Shown here: piece by piece, positions 33,312-45,216 of the stretch
Position numbering within the stretch: position 1 is the stretch's first letter
How the letters are laid out: every line of letters starts with the position of its first letter
Assembly: GCA_001600875.1 (NCBI GenBank)
Contig: BCLD01000008.1
Coordinates: 104,816-168,815, forward strand
Direction: 5' to 3'
DNA from: Solicoccozyma terricola
Taxonomy: Eukaryota; Basidiomycota; Tremellomycetes; Filobasidiales; Piskurozymaceae
DNA: 64,000 nt
Position numbers and translations under genes: made by a program
The notes under the pieces: generated by a model
The model's input: only the letters and a program-made list of their open reading frames with translations
Databases searched by the model: none
What the model was told of the DNA's origin: nothing

Positions 33312-34663
33312 CTATCTATACAGCGACTCGTCCTCCTCGCTCATATTGTCCACTCGATCCCACTGCTTCACTTGAGTCACTATCCCATCCTGCCAGTCCT
33401 CTACTCGGCGCATCGCTATCTCCGTCACTGCACGGCACACACCACCCACCACAAGTCAGCCAACGTCATCGGGGGAAAGGGGGGGGGGGGGGGCTTCCAA
33501 CTCCTCCACTCACTCGTCGATCCGCGGGTTCCAACGAATCCAGTCGCTCCACTCAAAAATACAGCGTCGAGGATCGTTGGCCACCTGTGAATTATATCAT
33601 TCCCTCGACATCAGATCCTAGACGAACGAGACACACACACCCCGTCACGTTGGCTCACCAAACACCTAACCGCTCTGCCGTGCCTTCCTTGAGGTGATCC
33701 ACTTGTAGCCAACCCATATCCGTGAGTGTTGACCTAGGGCATCCACAGTTTGAGTCAGTAAAGATTCCCTGCCTGTATGGAAAGGAAAGGAACCCTCGGC
33801 ATTCACATCCAACACTCACAGATACTCTGGATTATTATCATCCGTAGTGAACACGACATGCCGTTCATCCACAACGATACCCTTCCTCTGCTCGAGTCTA
33901 CCTCTTATTCTGTCGACGGCGAGTTTGAACACTGGAGCTGAGAGACATGCGGGGTCGTATGATCCGTCGTTGGTTTTGCAACCCCACATGAGGTCTTTTG
34001 GAACATTCATTTTCTCACGTGAGCAACTGTGTCCCAGAACCCCGTGCGGACTACCACCTGCCACTCACCGGTTCTTCTGATATGTACCGACACATACGGA
34101 GGGACCTTGTCCCGCTTGGACAAACCCCATCCTTTCCTCAGATACATATCCGCCAATTGTTGCACATCCTTCCTCCATCTCAAATGCGTCCCAATCCTCG
34201 TCCACGTATTCGCTTCATAATCCTCTCTATCCAACCAAGGGGGGACATCGAATTCAGCCTTTGGGAACGTATAGTAGATGTAGTTATCAATGCATGACAA
34301 CCTCCTATCTGGTTCCAAAGTCGGCTTCTCGAAATCCGGATGCCATTCCTTGAATCGTTCGAGTTCCCCTGATTCTCCAGAGAGATATTTCTTGATACCC
34401 TCACTCGCACGATCGATACCGAATCGATCATATCGAATCGCTTCGGCTAGCGTTGATATCAAAGCGTGTCCGTCCGGGACCGGATACTTAGGATCGATAA
34501 CGTACGACGGAAGTGGAGTGAATATGAGTTCCAACTTGCCCTCGTGGATGTGCGAAGACTCATGTGTGACATTTTTACTCGTCATCTCCAATCCCCAACA
34601 TCCGATCGTCTCCCATTCACTGTATTCCTCCTCGTCTCGTCGTTGTTGTTGTGGTTGTTGTCG

Positions 34664-34695
<32 letters not shown>

Positions 34696-35716
34696 GTCCT
34701 TCCATCCCCTGTTCGGAGGAATCCCTTTTTTCAAAATCACTCATCAACGCCTTCACCTTGTCCTTCCACCCTAGATCTTTCACTCTTGGATATTTCAGTT
34801 CCTCCATCTCCACGATCGGCAAGTTTATGCTTTTGCTGAACCTCGGCAGGTCGAATATCTCGGACATGAGAATCAATGGGAGGTCGTTGGAGGTCTGATG
34901 GTTGCCTTCGAGATGACCTCGGGCCGGGATCGTAGGAGGTACGATCGGGATTCGATTGGATAGTTTTGCAATGTGGATCTGGATGGACGGTGGTGGTGGG
35001 GGGTTAAGAACTCAAGTTGAGGACGACCTTCATCAACCAGCATGGTGTACTTACATCTGTACGTGAGAACAAGCAAGCAAGCAAGCAAGCAACCAAACAA
35101 TCAATCACCATTCCCAACAAACACCGTTTTTGACTCGTCGACTCACGCTTCAATTGTACGAAGAGTGCATTGGCTGCAATGTCGTCGAGTCCGTCAACAG
35201 ATTTCTTTCTACCATCCATGAGGCACCCCTACGAAAACTCACTCCATCCAGCGCCTGATCCAGGGACTAGCAAGTATCCCTTATCATCCCTCAAATTAGC
35301 TAGAGGTCAAAAGGTGGGAGGAGGAGGAGGAGGAGGAGGAGGATGGATGGAACAAATCAGAGACGTAAAACCAACGACGGAAAATGAAGTGACCCGACAA
35401 CACTGTGGCTTGAGAGACCCGGTTGACTCCACTCACTCCATATGCTGGGTGCTGGCTCTGGTGCTCTCCCATCCACCAACTTCAACGCCCCATCGCTCGC
35501 CTTGCCATTCCGATCCCCACTCGTTGTCCCAAACCGCAAACTATCCAACCTCATCACCACACCGTCAGTCAGTCCGAATCCCCATCCTAGCACTATGACC
35601 AGTAGGACACTGCCAACTGTAAAGGCGAGAAGGTAGACGCGAGCTGGAGGGAAGCGTAGTCTTCGGTAAGTGGTCTTTGGGGATGTGAGTAGGGAGTACG
35701 CCGGTGAGGACGACAT
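33312..35716 (-). CDS. GDP-fucose O-fucosyltransferase-like type II membrane protein
   Basis: Nine exons (35716-35437, 35299-35243, 35173-35147, 35056-35055, 34978-34058, 34013-33820, 33733-33659, 33584-33514, 33427-33312) sum to 581 codons. A short cytoplasmic stretch is followed by one hydrophobic anchor at about residues 25-46, then a luminal domain: KGYLLVPGSGAGWTNALF, HIAKLSNRIPIVPPTIPARG, VSVHIRRTGEW, VVFTTDDNNPEY and GFVGTRGSTMTEIAMRRVED. These are the HxRR and GFxGTxxS elements of O-FucT-like families. Acceptor substrate unknown; location probably Golgi. Exon 4 is just 2 nt (AT between TACAG and GTAAGT) and is needed for the frame. The intron 34057-34014 is short (44 nt) and that junction is less sure. 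A CGTCCTCGT run encodes RGRGRGRGRR. Confidence 0.78.
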
Positions 35717-35993
35717 CGGGTGTTTGTCGGGGTGGGGGTGTTTGTGGACTGAGGAGAGAAGAGTGGAGATTGTCTAGACGATAAGGGTGTGCATGGTTCT
35801 GCGATGGNGGGGGGGGNGNGNGGGGGGGGGGGATGGGTATCAGATGGACGATGTATGAACGATGAACCGACGGTCCGTTTTTTAATCCAACCACGCGACG
35901 AATGGGGAGGGCAGAGCAGGACAGAGCAGGACATCCATCGCACACATCCAACGCATATATGCATACCGCACAACCCACTCCATGCAGTTCCCA
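35717..35993. other. Intergenic with ambiguous bases
   Basis: A G-rich homopolymer at about 35808-35832 contains N calls, a sign of poor sequence quality there. No gene is seen. Confidence 0.6.
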
Positions 35994-37425
35994 TCACCCA
36001 CTCAGCTCCTCCACCCAGCTACCCTTCTCCTCCACATCCAACAACTCCCAATCGACATCAATCCCATGAGTCTTGAACAGTCTGGCTATCTCTCCTGCGA
36101 TGTTCTGTACGAGCCCAACCCCAACCCACATCACATATGTTCGAAACAAAAGTGAGCATGCGCCCGCACGTCAGCGTATGCCCGTTCGTTCCATCCATCG
36201 ACAGTTTGGAAAACAAGAAACAGAAAACGCACATCGAAATTCGAGGTAGCAAGTGCGAGAATCGTTGGACCTGCTCCTGATAAACAGATTCCAAGCAATC
36301 CAGGATGAGTCTTGGGAGTAAGATCCGATACGATCTGTTGTAATCCAGGAATCTAGGAGTGTGTCCGAGGCCGGGGGGGGGGGGGGAGGATGAGAGTCGG
36401 TCGTCGGTCGAGTCATTAGTCTATCCAAACGTTTCGGTCACGTAACAAAACGAAAATAAGAAAAATCTCAAACACACCAGCGCCATTCTATAAGGTTGAT
36501 GAACTCGATCCTTCATTGCTTCGTAGATGAGGTCCGCATCGGGAGGTGATCTAACGAGCGCGGTAGTGAGAACTGCTAGTCGTTGGAGGTTGAATACCTG
36601 GGAGAGTTTTTTGTTCCCAAGAAAACCTATCAGAAGTTGGCAAGGAACCAAAAGTCCACCCGAAATGGGGGACAAAGAACCACCACCCCTCACCAGATCC
36701 TTCCTCGAATACGTCTCTGGTAGAACACCTCTAGCCTTTGCTGTCGCCAATTCAAACCTCGGCATCACCGCTATAGCTCGAATACTCTTCTCCCATCCGA
36801 ATTTAACATAATGTCCTATTCCCCTTGGCGGGAGAGGAGGATCTCTTCCCCAGTCCTCGGAAGCATCAGGTGGATACTCTGGTAAAACCTCAGCTAACGG
36901 AATCGAAGCGGCATTGGCATCTTCAGGTGTCAATTCTGCTAAATAAGACCCGCAGAACCCTCCGACGAGGCATGGAGTGACGTTGTCTGGATGACGTTCG
37001 ACCATCAATGCGAAATCCAATAAACGACTCGTTGGAAGATCCAGTCCTCCGAGGAGGTTACCGAGGAGTAATCCCGATATAACGGCTGCTGCAGAGGAAC
37101 CTAATCCCCGACCGAATGGGATGGCATTGTGTGCATGTAGGAGAATACCAGACGGGAATGTGGTGATATCATGACATCGTAAAAGATAAAGAGCGACTCG
37201 GGTGATGAGATTCTTGTAAGGGTCGAGAGGCACGTTTGTGCTATCCAACCCAGAGTAGGTGATTATGGGAGGTTGACGGGTGGTTAGTGGTGTGGTTGGG
37301 ACCGAGACGTCGAGGGTGAGGTACAAGGACAAGGAGATACCTGCCACATCGAACCCTGGACCGAGGTTTGCCGATGTTGCGGGGACATGGATGCGATGGC
37401 GACGGTACGTGGGTGCGGAGGACAT
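35994..37425 (-). CDS. THR1: Homoserine kinase
   Basis: Four exons (37425-36694, 36597-36478, 36352-36233, 36104-35994) give 360 aa. An in-frame ATG at 37479 could add 18 residues. This GHMP kinase phosphorylates homoserine in threonine synthesis. The N-terminal IHVPATSANLGPGFDVAGI, the ATP loop IPFGRGLGSSAAAVISG, MVERHPDNVTPCLVGGF and the C-terminal GLLGICLSGAGPTILALA are all intact. The first intron (96 nt, 36693-36598) is a multiple of three without stops, so its retention would add 32 residues. Intron 2 carries a 14-nt C run before its acceptor. Confidence 0.95.
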
Positions 37426-37545
37426 GGTTGGAGTGGAGGACCGATGAGAGGGACCCGTGGGACTGCCGCTCGACGACATGCAACATGCACACCACCCACC
37501 CTTTCCTCTCCCAACTTTCTTTCCACGCGAACCGGGGGGGACGAG

Positions 37546-37553
37546 TCACGTGA
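37546..37553. promoter_or_regulatory. TCACGTGA E-box upstream of THR1
   Basis: The palindrome lies 67 bp upstream of the outer THR1 ATG, between THR1 and the 3' end of TLS1. Confidence 0.45.
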
Positions 37554-37630
37554 CGGGGGAAACCAGCAATAGCGATACAACACAGGGGATGGCATCCAAC
37601 ACAATCACACACGGCAAAGCATATAGCAGT

Positions 37631-39030
37631 CTAGTTCTTGCGGATCCTGTGGGCGTGGGCAACAAAAGAAGCATACCGTTAATTCCATACCCGCAAAAAA
37701 CCCCATCCATCCCCCCACGCCCACCCACCTCTTCTTGAATCGCTCAAACACCTGCTCATCCGTGGCCGTCTCCACCCGTTCCCGTTGACGCGATCTATCC
37801 AACGGTGGTAGATCCATCGCTTCCCTCCGTGCGTCTACCAAAGCGTCTGCGTCGGACTGAATCTTGTAGTTTGGTCGGTAGACTGAGCGAGCGAGGCAGT
37901 GAGATGAGAAACGTCAATAGCCAACTCGGGGAAAAGGAAATTGCTCAGTGCAACGCTCACATCGAGCTGCAGCAAAGTTCTCATCCTCTTCCAGTCTCTT
38001 CTTGCCAGCGGTAGCCTTTTTCGCTTCCATCATCGCTCGCTTAGCCTTTTCTGTTTCCTCAATGTTTTTTAGCCGAACGCTGTAGAGGCGAGCGGGCGAG
38101 CGGGGGAAAGATAATCCATCACCATCAGTATTCATTCACATATCGCATCACACTCTGAAACCTTCACTCACTCCATACCCAAATCCACTTCCGGAATACT
38201 AGTCAGCATTCCCATACTAGTCGTGACATTCCCTTCCTCCTCGTCGACTTCCTGCTTCTTTTCAATTCGGTACTTTTCTGCTATCCGGAACAACTCCTCT
38301 TGTGGATCGTATTCAGCTTCTTTGGAAGGATCATCCTTTAACGGATCGATACCTCTCCGTTTCGCTAATTCAGCTTCGATATATGCCATCCTTGAGGTGG
38401 GTTGGATGGAGTGTCGTTTCAGATTCCTCTAACAGACCCCAAAAGTCCTACTTTATCCACTCACATATGCTTATCCACATCCAATGCGTTCGTTTGCTGA
38501 GTAAAGTTGTTGGACCCTACCAGTTTCCTAATTTTCGCTGCCTCATCCTCTTGATCACTGTGTACCGTCGGACACCGCAGCTCACGTCAGCTTGGGAAAA
38601 TTCGACCAACCAACCACTCGCCATATATCCATCCACTCACTCATCTTCATCCTCCACGACCTTGGACGAACCCTTAGCTTGCAACCCATAATCCTCCTCC
38701 CCTCCTTCACCCTCACCATCCACTTCCTTCTTCTTCTTCTTCTTCTTTTGTTCACCTTGATTCAACTTCAACAAGTCGATACCCGCTTGTTGTTTGCCAT
38801 ATTTTCGTATGAGAAGTAATTCTTGTAGGGTGCCTCTATGAAATGGGGGGGAGTCATTTAAGACGAGTGTCAGAAACTTGACTAGGAGTCCCCTTACCGA
38901 CCAAGAATACTTACGACGCCGTTTCTTCAATCTCTCCCGGAGCATCGTCTCCGTCCACTGCAGCCTTCGCAACCAAAGGAGAGTCGGATCTTTCACGAGT
39001 GTTTTGTGGTCTTGAACGTTTCTTGAACAT
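37631..39030 (-). CDS. TLS1: TLS1 / C9orf78 (HCA59) family splicing-associated protein
   Basis: Seven exons (39030-38915, 38835-38641, 38557-38465, 38390-38172, 38079-37961, 37882-37729, 37646-37631) total 912 nt, 303 aa. Family hallmarks are an N-terminal KKRSRPQ, LQELLLIRKYGKQQAGIDLL, a lysine run, HMMAYIEAELAKRRG, EVDLGMDVRLKNIEETEKAK and RPNYKIQSDADALVDARRE near the end. In fission yeast Tls1 binds Brr2 and affects splicing of shelterin genes; human C9orf78 is also spliceosomal. The protein is highly charged and probably nuclear. The last exon codes only five residues. Confidence 0.88.
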
Positions 39031-39197
39031 GGCTGGGGGAGTGAAGCAAGTGGTAGGTGTAGCGTAGTACTGCGCCGGACAATAGAGGTTCAAATGCGAT
39101 CGTAGGATGAATATATGTGTGTGTGTGAATGAATACCGATGTGCTTGCTTGTACTGCTCGTCAAGAGGCTTCTAACCTGACACTTTCCCCGACTTGA

Positions 39198-39205
39198 TCA
39201 CGTGA
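39198..39205. promoter_or_regulatory. TCACGTGA E-box upstream of TLS1
   Basis: The palindrome lies 168 bp upstream of the TLS1 start, near the 3' end of RPA49. Confidence 0.4.
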
Positions 39206-39276
39206 CAGTGCCCGTGGCAGCATTTCGCCCCTCTATCATTCAGTAGCATATCATATACACGGCTTCGTGACATCCA

Positions 39277-41045
39277 CTACCTCTTTGCCGGACCAGTCTT
39301 GGGTTTGGGGAATACTGGAGGAGCTTGCAGCAGAGCTCTCTTGGACTTCCTCGCTTCCTCCGGTGACATACCGAGTCGAGTCCTGTCAGCAGCCGAGATC
39401 GTCTCGCAGGTACATCCAAGGGATTTGAAGACTTCCCTCAGTCTATGAGACGTTTTAAAGCGCCGGGTCAGATGTCACGAATCCAAAAAAGGAGGTATTG
39501 CGTATGTCGACGGGGACTTACTTGGCTGATGTGATCTGTAGATCATCGGCGATCGCTTGATAATCGCAAGCAAAGTTTTCAACGTGAAGGCGGAGAGCCA
39601 TATCGTAGGCTAGAAGTTTCTTCTCCATAGCTGCCGTGATGGCGGGTCTGGAAAGCTCCATCAGCCACGGTCGTATTGGATGTTCCAACGAGTGTTTTCC
39701 ACCCAACTCACTTTGTCGAACCTTTGGCGGTTTCAGTGAACCGTTTTATCAAGCCATCGATGATGATGCGTGGAGTACCGTTCATCTTGTCTACAATCAT
39801 GGAATTACCGAGAGATTTTGAATTCCTCTGGAGTTGACGCATACATGCGATGTAGTAGAGGATTTTCCTGTTCAAAGATGCCGACCGATCAGTGGCCAAG
39901 ACGTTGCACATCATGTCACAGGCACTCACAAGCAATCCTTTTTCGGACCCATTGGCATACTAATCGCCACTCTCATCTTGGACTCGATCCATCTGCTGCT
40001 TCTGAATGGCAGTAGATTCATCCTCTCTCGGTCACCGTCCACATTAGCAAAGGCTTTAACATCGATCGCTGCCAGCTCCTCTGGAGGAATGAGAACGGAG
40101 AGTGGGTAGACTTCGGCGACGTCCGTAGTGGTAGTGTTGGGTAGTGGAATAAGATGAGATATCAGTCGTTGTTCGGAAGACGCTGAAATAGATGGGAAGA
40201 GCCGTCGTCAGCTGAGATATCGACCACGAATCGGACAGAAATAACCCACAGATCATTGGCATCCTCTCATGTGCTTTCCCAATACTGTCCATCAAATGAT
40301 CTCTACTCTTCTCCTGTGCAACAGCATTGACTTTATTCCTTTCATCCGCCCGAATCCTAGACTGGGCTTTCTTCGTACCAAACGCCTCGCCGAGCTGTGT
40401 ACGTTTTTGTCTTGATTCTTCATACGATGAGATGGAATTGTCGGTGAATGCAGGCAACGCTTTGAGACGCTTGACTCGCTGCGTCATGATGTAGGTTGGT
40501 GCAGATGGGTGGACCACAAGACTGTTGGTGGAAGGGTCGTAAAGAGCCGGGAGGTATCTGTGGCATGAACGTGATTAGGATGTGGTTCCCTTTTAAAACC
40601 GTGGGCAAATTATCTACACCTACTGGCAAGCGTAATGATCATCTTTGGCATCCGGCATATCCTTATTGAAACTGAAGAATTCGACGTCGCCAGTCTCACC
40701 AGCAATGCAGGTTTGCTGCTTTGTGATGTCTGTTGAAATGTCGGACGCCTGATCTCGACGATAAACCTTGAACGGGGTGGATTTTGATGGACGAATGGCC
40801 GAAAAGTTTACTGTAAGAGTAAGGAGACAGTGGTAGGGTTCAGCTTCAGCTTCACTAGATTGCGCATCGAAATCAACCCCATACTCACCCCATGCTGGAC
40901 CCACTGCGGTGCTGGTATCCAACACCGACACCTTGATAGCATTTAGGTCGGTGTGTGCACTCCCAGACGCCTGGGCTACGGCTGAGTGCTTTCTTTTCTT
41001 GTGGTGGGTGTGGGAGGAGGGGGTGACTTGCGATGAGGACGCCAT
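39277..41045 (-). CDS. RPA49: RNA polymerase I subunit A49
   Basis: This multi-exon gene starts at MASSSQVTPSSHTHHKKRKH. The N-terminal dimerisation region includes SAIRPSKSTPFKVYRRD and FFSFNKDMPDAKDDHYACQY, followed by VHPSAPTYIMTQRVKRLKAL. The C-terminal tandem winged-helix part includes VYPLSVLIPPEELAAIDV, MRQLQRNSKSLGNSMIVDKM and LRLHVENFACDYQAIADDLQ. The gene ends PPVFPKPKTGPAKR. A49 with A34.5 forms the TFIIF/TFIIE-like heterodimer of Pol I that aids rRNA initiation and elongation. I did not fix all exon borders; the span from start to stop is firm. Confidence 0.88.
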
Positions 41046-41142
41046 GATAGGTGTCGATGATCAGATAGATTCCCCGTCGTCGTCGATGTGAAGGATATGT
41101 ATGGTATGGGACTTGGGTTTGTCCAACAATTTCCAGGGCGAT

Positions 41143-41150
41143 GCACGTGA
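41143..41150. promoter_or_regulatory. GCACGTGA E-box upstream of RPA49
   Basis: The site lies 98 bp upstream of the RPA49 start. Confidence 0.35.
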
Positions 41151-41200
41151 CCGCGAACTGGGACTGGGCACCCAACCCAACTTGTCCTAGATAGGTCTAT

Positions 41201-41257
41201 GGTATGCTACGACGGTATGCTACGACGGTATGCTACGAGCTACGACGGTATACTACG
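41201..41257. repeat. 13-bp tandem repeat GGTATGCTACGAC, about 4 copies
   Basis: Units begin at about 41201, 41214 and 41227, followed by a rearranged copy. They lie between the 3' end of ARO2 and the RPA49 promoter. Confidence 0.8.
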
Positions 41258-41331
41258 TGTCCGCGACATCCGGTGTCACACATATCACCCTCTATGAAAC
41301 AAGGGTGGGTTTGCTTTACCGGCAACGTGAT

Positions 41332-42272
41332 CTACTCATCGCCAGTCTTGTTATCCTGCACCTCAACGCCAACCTCCTCTCCACTGAGCACCTTCTGCAC
41401 GGTCTGCTTGCCTGGGAGACACATGGTGGGTGGCAGGTGAGTGAGAGGCGCGAGGAGAGCTGCGGATGAAGTCCGGGCGTTTTGTTGAAGGACGCAGCTG
41501 TAGCGGAAGGGTTTGGATGAATGGCATTAGTGAGGAATATTTCCCAAACCAAAACCAGTAAGAACCACAACTCACTCCATGATAACGAGAGCTGCCATGG
41601 TCTCGACGATGGGGACGGCTCTATCAATGAGAGGATGAGGATTGATGCATTCAGTTGGCGCCTCACTTGAGTCGGTGGTACGTTTTACCGACTCACCTTG
41701 GGACTACGCAAGGATCATGACGACCTTTGGCAGCGAGAACACCACTCGATCCATCATACCTTGCCGTCGCTTGCTCTTGAGCGATAGTCGCTGGTGGCTT
41801 GAACCCGACGCTGTTTTGCGGAGATCGCCCTTTGTCATGAGTCTACACAACACCCCCGCTCTGGATGAACGGGAAACGACCTTCGCTCATTTCTCACCGG
41901 AAATAAATATCTTCTCCGTTGGATATTCCACCTTGGACACCACCACTCCAATTCGTCCTTGTCCCCAACCTAATCTCTCCATCCTCGCCCACTTTTTCCT
42001 CAAACATGTCATTATGTTTCGATCCTGGGATTTCTGTACCTCTGAATCCAGACCCGATTTCGAATCCTTTGGTAGATGGGATGGAAAGCATGGCGTGCGC
42101 GAGGAGTGCTTCGAGTTTATCGAAACATGGTTCTCCTAGTCCGTGTGGTACGTTTCGAAGTACACAGATGACTGTACCGCCGAGAGAGTCGTCTCTGGCT
42201 TTAGCGGCGCGAATGGCCTGTGTAGGTTAACAGTGTCCCGCTGTGTCAGTTGCCGCTCGCTGAACTGATCGA

Positions 42273-42340
<68 letters not shown>

Positions 42341-43174
42341 TTAGTTTCCCGGTGTACCTCCCCCCCGTTCCCACTCACGTCCTCCATACGTTGACTTGTC
42401 TCCTTGTGAGGACACCTAGTGATCTCTTTATCAACCTGTTCCCTCGTGACACCTTCTACCAAACTCATATACTCTCTACTCAACACCTCATCATCTCCAC
42501 CACCTTCCTGTTTGAACGGCAATGATACCGGACCGACGCTCCCTACAAACGCAACAATCTCCACACCATAAGCTTCCTTGAGGAACTTTTCAGCGATAGC
42601 TCCTGCAGCTACACGTCCGATTGTTTCCCTAGCAGAAGCTCGTCCACCACCTGAAGAAGCCTTGACTCCGTATTTCGCGAGGTAGGTGTAGTCGGCGTGG
42701 GAAGGTCGTGGGAAGAGATCCGTCTCGGCGTAATCATGAGGTCGATGATCTTTGTTGAGGACGAGGAGACCGATGGGTGTACCGAGGGTGACTCCGTGTT
42801 CAGTTCCGGATTGAATTTGAACTTGATCGAATTCGGATCGCTGGGACGCGGGTGGTTGGGTGGGTGGGTGGGAGGTTGGTTATGATTCGGGTGAAGTGAC
42901 ACCAGACACCCGCTATCTACCACTCACTGCGGTGGTGATATCACTCTGTCCCGGTCTTCTCCTTGATAGCTGGATTTGAATATCCTCCTCTGTCAAGCGC
43001 AGTCCCTGGTGCGAGGAAGAATCAAACGGGTTGGGCTATCAACGCGGGCCGGGAGGGGGGGTAATGATACCGATCGGGACTCACTGGAGGCACACCGTCG
43101 ATGATACATCCTACGGACTTGCAGTGACTCTCTCCGTACGTGTGTACTCTGTAGCTGGTTCCGAATGAGGACAT
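41332..43174 (-). CDS. ARO2: Chorismate synthase
   Basis: The gene starts at [20 protein letters not shown], the first chorismate-synthase signature, and continues with [36 protein letters not shown], the third signature [39 protein letters not shown] and [13 protein letters not shown]. It converts EPSP to chorismate, the last shikimate step, and needs reduced FMN; fungal enzymes carry their own flavin reductase activity. It ends QDNKTGDE. Multi-exon; the stop at 41332 is clear. The intron 42378-42217 (162 nt) contains the 67-bp homopolymer, read as G in the sense strand. Confidence 0.93.
42274..42340. repeat. 67-bp C homopolymer inside an ARO2 intron
   Basis: The run is uninterrupted in the given sequence. 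True length is uncertain because homopolymers are hard to sequence. In the ARO2 sense strand it is G67, between the donor and the acceptor. Confidence 0.8.
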
Positions 43175-43512
43175 GGTGGGATGGTGGGGATGGTGGGAGG
43201 TGCGGGTGGGGGGTGCGGCGATGCAGCTATGGCGGTATGATAAATACGAGTTGACTCGATGTCGTCCTTGCGTTGGCCCGACCCAACTTTTGATTTTCCG
43301 TGGATGGGACGGGGAACCGCGGATTGCGATTATTATTTTGAGAACACGGGAAGGGGAGGAGGGCTGCCAAGGGATTCAAGTTCATCCATCCATCCATCCA
43401 CCCATCCCCCTTTGTTGGTCTCCCATCGACCACAGGGAACTCACCCAGTCCAGTCCCTCGTTCACACCATCCCACACCCACGACATCCCACTTCCACTTC
43501 CACATCAAGCCA
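43175..43512. other. Divergent promoter region of ARO2 and HMX1
   Basis: A (CCAT)n run lies at about 43384-43408. No gene is seen. Confidence 0.5.
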
Positions 43513-44981
43513 ATGCACCGTCTCTCTCCCGTCGACATGACTTCCGTGAGTTCCTCCGTGCGCCGCGCAGTTCGCCACCCCCCGCGTCCTCCGTCTTGAC
43601 CATTCAATCGATCCCTAATCCTCAACTCCCTCCCGCCATCCCTTCCTCCCAACAGAAACCCCAGTCTGACATCGCACAACCACGACCACACCTCCTCCCA
43701 CGCCCATCCTCAGACTCACGACCACTCACACCCTCCCTCTTCCCACCGAAAGTCGACTCGCCGCCACCACCCTCCTTACCACTCGACCTCACTCGTCCCA
43801 TGTCCGACCTCTTCCGAGAGGGTACAAAACGAGCACACACAAACGCAGAGCATAGCGACGGTGCTAAAGCACTTGCCACAGGTCAACTAGAGTTGAAAGA
43901 GTACATTCGGTATCTCGTCATACTTTGGATGGTGTATGTCGTGCTTGAACAAGAGTTGGATATACATCAGGAACATCAAATATTGAAAACGACGTATAGA
44001 CCGAAATTGTTAGCAAGATCAACAGCGTTGGAAGCAGATATCGAATACCTCGCTGGAAAATATGTGTCATCAACCATCAACACCACGACCACCACCATCA
44101 ACACCACCACCACCACCACCACCACCACCGCCACCATCAAGCGCAAGGAGAAACCTGCTGTCCACCTGCCGTTCCCTCCCGCCGGATTAGAACGAACACC
44201 ATTCCCTGTTCCTTCATTCCTACAACCTTTGATTCTGACCCCACCCAAGGAAGTGACGGATTACCAAACCAGATTGAAGGCGCTATCTGCAACATCACCA
44301 GAATCACTACTGGCACATACTTACGTTCGATATCTCGGAGATCTCTCAGGAGGTCAATTGATCGGTTCTAGAATGAGAAAGACGTATAATCTTCGTGAAG
44401 GGAAGAAAGGGACCGAGTTTTACGAATTCGAAGAAGTAGATGATGATAATGTTGGAAACGTTGAAGAGAATAGATTCGAGAAGAAGCAGCATGTTAATCA
44501 GATCAAGGATTGGTTTAGAACTGGAGTGGATGTGGCGATTGGTGATGATCAGGTGTTGAAATGTGAGTGTGGATGCGTTGATCGCTGTCCTTCCGTCGTC
44601 ACACCGCCCTATCTGACCAGCCTATATATTCCTCCCCCCCCCCCCCCCCCCCCCCCCAATCTCCACCCTCCAGCACGACTAGTCGACGAAGCCATCACTT
44701 CGTTCGACATGGCCACTCGTCTTTTCTTCCTCCTTGAACCCAGCACACCCCTCGCCGACAAAGGCTTCGTGGCCACCTCTCATGGTCATCCTACAGGCCA
44801 ACCACCTCCCATTCTTACATCTCGTACCAACGTCACGTCTGGCTCGGTGACGACTTGGACGGTCATTACCGTCCTCCTAGCAATCGGGGTTGCTCAACTC
44901 GGGTTCATGGCATCGGGTACAAAGGGGATAGATGTGATAAGACTCGTAGTTGACAAAGTGCAGACGTTGCTTGATCAATGA
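43513..44981 (+). CDS. HMX1: Heme oxygenase, C-terminally membrane-anchored
   Basis: Three exons (43513-43545, 43656-44562, 44674-44981) give 415 aa. The catalytic domain begins at MSDLFREGTKRAHTNAEH, whose His in RAHTNAEH is the proximal heme ligand. The distal-helix motif RYLGDLSGGQLIGSRM is intact. It breaks heme to biliverdin, CO and iron. A C-terminal hydrophobic segment (TWTVITVLLAIGVAQLGFM) should tail-anchor it to the ER. Oddities are a ~57-residue proline-rich N-terminal extension and a poly-Thr insert from ACC repeats (44084-44132). The second intron has a 24-nt C run before its acceptor. Confidence 0.92.
44634..44657 (+). repeat. C homopolymer in HMX1 intron 2
   Basis: Twenty-four C lie ahead of the acceptor at 44673, acting as, or replacing, the polypyrimidine tract. 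Confidence 0.8.
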
Positions 44982-45216
44982 ACACCGGACGAGACGGATG
45001 GACGATTTGGCGAGGGATTTTTTTTTTAAAGACTCATGACGACCGTATGAAACGCCGCGAACGAGCTACTTGGAACGTAATGTTAACGCATTTAGATGTG
45101 CTTTCCGACCCTTATAGACTTATTTTGGTATCGATCAGATATCAATTCACCTTTGGTATTGACCTCTCTGCCGCCGTGCTTCAAATCCATTTATCTCAAT
45201 TGGCACGCACCCCCAT

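Noticed and set aside
35808..35832. Biological meaning of the N-containing G run
   Set aside because: Ambiguous calls mark it as a sequencing problem.
42136..42564. Poly-Gly protein across the 67-bp homopolymer
   Set aside because: The run lies in an ARO2 intron with clear GTGAGT and ACACAG borders.
43227..43691. Minus-strand frame of about 150 codons over the HMX1 start
   Set aside because: Trp/Gly/Arg-rich composition from reverse reading of Pro-rich coding and promoter repeats.
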